Positions 61,500-64,000 of a DNA stretch of 64,000 bases are shown here, one piece after another (positions within the stretch are counted from its first letter, which is position 1; the number at the start of each line of letters is the position of its first letter). The stretch lies in NCBI GenBank assembly GCA_028710415.1, contig JAQTUE010000020.1, forward strand, positions 1 to 64,000, written 5' to 3'. Source of the stretch: Paludibacter sp. Lineage in GTDB: Bacteria > Bacteroidota > Bacteroidia > Bacteroidales > Paludibacteraceae. Position numbers and translations under genes: made by a program. The notes under the pieces are model-generated. The model made no database searches. It worked only from the letters and a program-made list of their open reading frames with translations, and had not been told where the DNA came from.

Positions 61500-61537
61500 A
61501 TAAAAAGAGCGTTCAAATTCCTGAACGCTCTTTTTAT
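61500..61537. terminator. Terminator of the Big_2 lipoprotein gene
   Basis: Strong stem 'AAAAAGAGCGTTCA' / 'TGAACGCTCTTTTT' with a 6-nt loop and T-run on either strand. It lies 34 bases after the stop of the lipoprotein gene. Confidence 0.88.
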
Positions 61538-61570
61538 AGATTATTTTCACAGGACTATGCAGACTTGCAA

Positions 61571-62449
61571 TTATCTTCTTTTAAATTTCATTGCCTTTTT
61601 TGTCATATTGACATGTTTTGATTGAAATCTGGTTTTTTGCTGCATTTGAGAAGCCGATAATGTGCCATCCTTATAGTTTATTGCCCCATGGTAAGTTCCT
61701 GATATTTTCACTCCATAATCATCAAAAAATACATAGTTAATTGTAAAGATATTATTTAACCTTGTTACATTCATATTTCCTGAGGATACAGGAGCAGTGA
61801 TGATACCAAAATACCAACAACCCCAAGGATATCCGGTATTTGAATCAACATATCCCGGCACCAGTGTGAAGGGGGCAAAATTTGTGATTTTTGATAAATC
61901 GGTCATCATATCGTATATTCCTACCGGTATACTGTCTTTTACACTCAAAGAGGTATTTAATTCAACAATTAAAATTTCACCAAAACCATTTAAATTATCC
62001 ATGTTTATCCCTGAACTGGCCAGGTATAATATGTAATTGTTTGATCCAGTGCCATTAATTGAATCCCTTGTCCCGTAAGCATCTCCATAATACCAGAGTT
62101 CACCCTGTGTCAGGTTCGGGAGTATTTTGTCATCCACGGTTACTGTACAGCTTACTGTTTTTACACCTGCTTTTACAGATATAATGGCAGTCCCTGCTCC
62201 AACGCCTGTTACAATTCCCTCTGAAGTTACCTTTGCAATGGATGTATTGCTGGATGTCCATGCCTGAGGAATCTTTTCGATATCACCCGTAGAAGTCAGG
62301 GTTGACTTTATTGTATCAGTCTGCCCAATAATTAAATAAGATGTCGTTTTATTCAACGTTATAGTTGTTACATCATTCTTTGCGCAGGATGCGAATATTA
62401 CAACTACAATCAGTGAAATCAGTGAGCTTAATTTCAATCTGTTTTTCAT
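61571..62449 (-). CDS. Lipoprotein with Big_2 immunoglobulin-like domain
   Basis: The 292-aa product has lipobox 'LIVVVIFASCAKNDVTTI'. Residues ~28-105 form a bacterial Ig-like group 2 domain ('WTSSNTSIAKVTSEGIVTGV', 'GAGTAIISVKAGVKTVSCTV'). The C-terminal ~180 residues are a beta-rich domain ('GELWYYGDAYGTRDSINGTG', 'FDDYGVKISGTYHGAINYKD') seen in other secreted Bacteroidetes proteins, function unknown. A good promoter match lies upstream. Confidence 0.86.
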   Translation of the reverse strand: MKNRLKLSSLISLIVVVIFASCAKNDVTTITLNKTTSYLIIGQTDTIKSTLTSTGDIEKIPQAWTSSNTSIAKVTSEGIVTGVGAGTAIISVKAGVKTVSCTVTVDDKILPNLTQGELWYYGDAYGTRDSINGTGSNNYILYLASSGINMDNLNGFGEILIVELNTSLSVKDSIPVGIYDMMTDLSKITNFAPFTLVPGYVDSNTGYPWGCWYFGIITAPVSSGNMNVTRLNNIFTINYVFFDDYGVKISGTYHGAINYKDGTLSASQMQQKTRFQSKHVNMTKKAMKFKRR

Positions 62450-62477
62450 TCTTGATTTTTTTTATTAGAAAAGTCAA

Positions 62478-62508
62478 CAAATGTAGTATAAATAGTTTAA
62501 TTAACAAT
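62478..62508 (-). promoter_or_regulatory. Promoter of the Big_2 lipoprotein gene
   Basis: Minus strand: TTG at -33, a 19-nt spacer, and TACATTTG (complement of 62478-62485), about 30 bp before the ATG. Confidence 0.5.
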
Positions 62509-62566
62509 TAATCAGGCTGTTTTTAAGCTTTTATTTCTGTTAATAATTAGTTTGACACTATCTAAA

Positions 62567-62597
62567 CAAAAAATCGCCTGATTCCTCAGGCGATTTT
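62567..62597 (-). terminator. Rho-independent terminator of rho
   Basis: Minus strand 'AAATCGCCTGA' / 'TCAGGCGATTT' with a 4-nt loop, then TTTTTG. It lies about 40 bases after the stop codon. Confidence 0.85.
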
Positions 62598-62636
62598 CAT
62601 TTTGCGATATGCTATTTGTTTGAATCTATGGCTTTA

Positions 62637-64000
62637 TTAAGCGTTCATGGATACCAGAAATTCATCGTTGTTTTCTGTCCGTTCCATGCGGTCTTTCAGG
62701 AATTCCATAGCTTCCATGGAATTCATATCAGCCAGATGGCGACGTAGAATCCACATACGGTTCAATGTGTCCTGATCGAGCAACAAATCATCACGACGGG
62801 TACTCGAAGCCATAATGTCAACAGCAGGGAAAACACGTTTGTTAGATAATTTGCGGTCAAGCTGAAGTTCCATATTACCGGTTCCTTTGAATTCTTCAAA
62901 GATTACTTCGTCCATCTTCGAACCCGTTTCTGTCAAAGCTGTCGCAATAATTGTCAGGCTACCTCCGTTTTCAATATTACGGGCTGCTCCAAAAAATCGT
63001 TTTGGTTTGTGCAATGCATTGGCATCCACACCACCCGAAAGGATTTTACCCGAAGCTGGTGAAACTGTATTATAAGCACGTGCAAGACGGGTAATTGAGT
63101 CAAGCAGGATAACAACATCCTGGCCACATTCCACCATACGTTTTGCTTTTTCGTGAACCATACTGGCTACTTTGACATGGCGTTCAGCCGGTTCGTCAAA
63201 GGTAGAAGAAACTACTTCTGCACGTACACTACGGGCCATGTCGGTTACTTCCTCAGGGCGTTCATCAATCAGTAATACAATCATGTATACTTCAGGATGA
63301 TTTGCTGCAATGGCATTGGCAATATCTTTCAACAAGACAGTTTTACCTGTTTTAGGCTGGGCGACAATCAATCCACGTTGGCCTTTGCCAATCGGGCAGA
63401 ACAGATCAACAATACGGGTAGAAAGTGTATCGTTTTTACCACTGCAAAGATTAAACTTTACATCCGGGAAAAGAGGAGTGAGGTGTTCAAAAGGAACACG
63501 GTCACGTACGTATTCAGGAGAACGGCCATTGATCTGTGCCACTTTGATAAGTGGAAAGTATTTCTCACCTTCCTTTGGTGGACGAATTGCTCCTTTCACA
63601 GTATCACCGGTTTTTAATCCGAATAGTTTGATCTGTGATTGTGAAACATAAATATCATCCGGTGAAGCCAGGTAATTGTAATCTGCAGAACGCAGAAAAC
63701 CATATCCATCAGCCATCATTTCCAGGGTGCCGGTACCTTCAAGGATTCCATCAAAGTCAAATTGTTTCTCAGCTTTTTCAGGACGTGTATTAAACTTGTT
63801 TCGGTTGATATTTGCATTGGCATTACCGTTGCCTGCATTATTGATATTGGTGTTAATCCTGGCAGGCTTTATTTCCAGTGTTTCAGGGTTTTTTATCTGT
63901 TCAGTATCACCATCAGCTTGTTCTGGTTCAACTTCGGGTACAAATAAAGTCTCTTCACCGTTCAAATCAATTTCTGGCGACCTGTCTTCCAATACAAACA
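62637..64000 (-). CDS. rho: Transcription termination factor Rho (5' end outside window)
   Basis: Hexameric RNA helicase that ends transcription. The frame is open to the window edge; the track's start at 63992 is a TTG codon inside the gene, so the N-terminus is missing. The visible part begins with a low-complexity acidic and Asn-rich extension ('[19 protein letters not shown]') typical of Bacteroidetes Rho. It continues with the RNA-binding cold-shock-like domain ('[20 protein letters not shown]'), Walker A '[20 protein letters not shown]', Walker B '[19 protein letters not shown]' and '[20 protein letters not shown]'. Confidence 0.96.
   Translation of the reverse strand, partial: FVLEDRSPEIDLNGEETLFVPEVEPEQADGDTEQIKNPETLEIKPARINTNINNAGNGNANANINRNKFNTRPEKAEKQFDFDGILEGTGTLEMMADGYGFLRSADYNYLASPDDIYVSQSQIKLFGLKTGDTVKGAIRPPKEGEKYFPLIKVAQINGRSPEYVRDRVPFEHLTPLFPDVKFNLCSGKNDTLSTRIVDLFCPIGKGQRGLIVAQPKTGKTVLLKDIANAIAANHPEVYMIVLLIDERPEEVTDMARSVRAEVVSSTFDEPAERHVKVASMVHEKAKRMVECGQDVVILLDSITRLARAYNTVSPASGKILSGGVDANALHKPKRFFGAARNIENGGSLTIIATALTETGSKMDEVIFEEFKGTGNMELQLDRKLSNKRVFPAVDIMASSTRRDDLLLDQDTLNRMWILRRHLADMNSMEAMEFLKDRMERTENNDEFLVSMNA

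Overview
The window looks like a chromosomal segment of an anaerobic, propionate-forming member of the Bacteroidales; a Paludibacter-like genus is my inference. Supporting signs are a SusC/SusD pair, two type IX secretion C-terminal domains, a pyruvate:ferredoxin oxidoreductase, a methylmalonyl-CoA epimerase/carboxylase operon, a KduI-KduD-DUF4861 uronate operon, a very long SecA, a Rho with an N-terminal extension, and promoters of the Bacteroidetes type (TTTG / TAnnTTTG). No rRNA, tRNA, insertion sequence, phage gene or CRISPR array was recognised.

Layout. 1-4.6 kb (+): end of an RND pump, its TolC-type outer-membrane partner, and a small tail-anchored envelope protein. 4.7-7.4 kb (-): mce, mmdA, a small OadG-like subunit and the biotin carrier, the methylmalonyl-CoA branch of the succinate-propionate pathway. 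7.9-11.6 kb: a lipoprotein, a PstS-like protein, a small beta-barrel, a MazF/PemK toxin-antitoxin pair and a cold-shock protein. 12.06-15.53 kb: a lipoprotein and a BspA-like leucine-rich-repeat surface protein enclosed between two direct repeats of about 265 bp. 15.6-17.3 kb (-): a lipoprotein, an unknown protein and a small tyrosine-phosphatase-like protein.

17.4-32.2 kb is the unusual part. Eighteen genes, nearly all of unknown function and all on the minus strand, are separated by thirteen copies of an imperfectly palindromic element, typically 124-128 bp (R1-R13 here; ten near-complete, three partial). Each element follows the 3' end of one to two genes. The first 9-14 bases of each gene unit are complementary to its own last bases, and these ends differ from unit to unit. 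This is the architecture of an integron gene-cassette array with attC sites. No integrase is in the window, so it would be a 'CALIN'-type cluster (attC sites lacking an integrase) with an attC family unlike the proteobacterial ones. Most cargo is envelope-directed (lipoproteins, secreted and membrane proteins); exceptions include a PD-(D/E)XK-TPR protein. An HNH protein with a membrane anchor is also carried.

32.2-38.6 kb: a large palindrome built of 11-bp iterations, nifJ, an AAA ATPase and four 150-bp tandem repeats. 38.6-46 kb (+): a beta-CASP metallo-beta-lactamase RNase-like protein and the SusC/SusD pair. 46.4-64 kb: housekeeping and envelope genes, mostly minus strand: tsaB, the kdu operon, an outer-membrane barrel with a LysM/periplasmic-binding protein, a gliding-motility C-terminal-domain protein (+), ubiE/menG, PAP2 phosphatase, lgt, secA, fabG, a Big_2 lipoprotein and rho (cut by the window end).

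All assignments come from reading the sequence and from memory of protein families; no database search was run.
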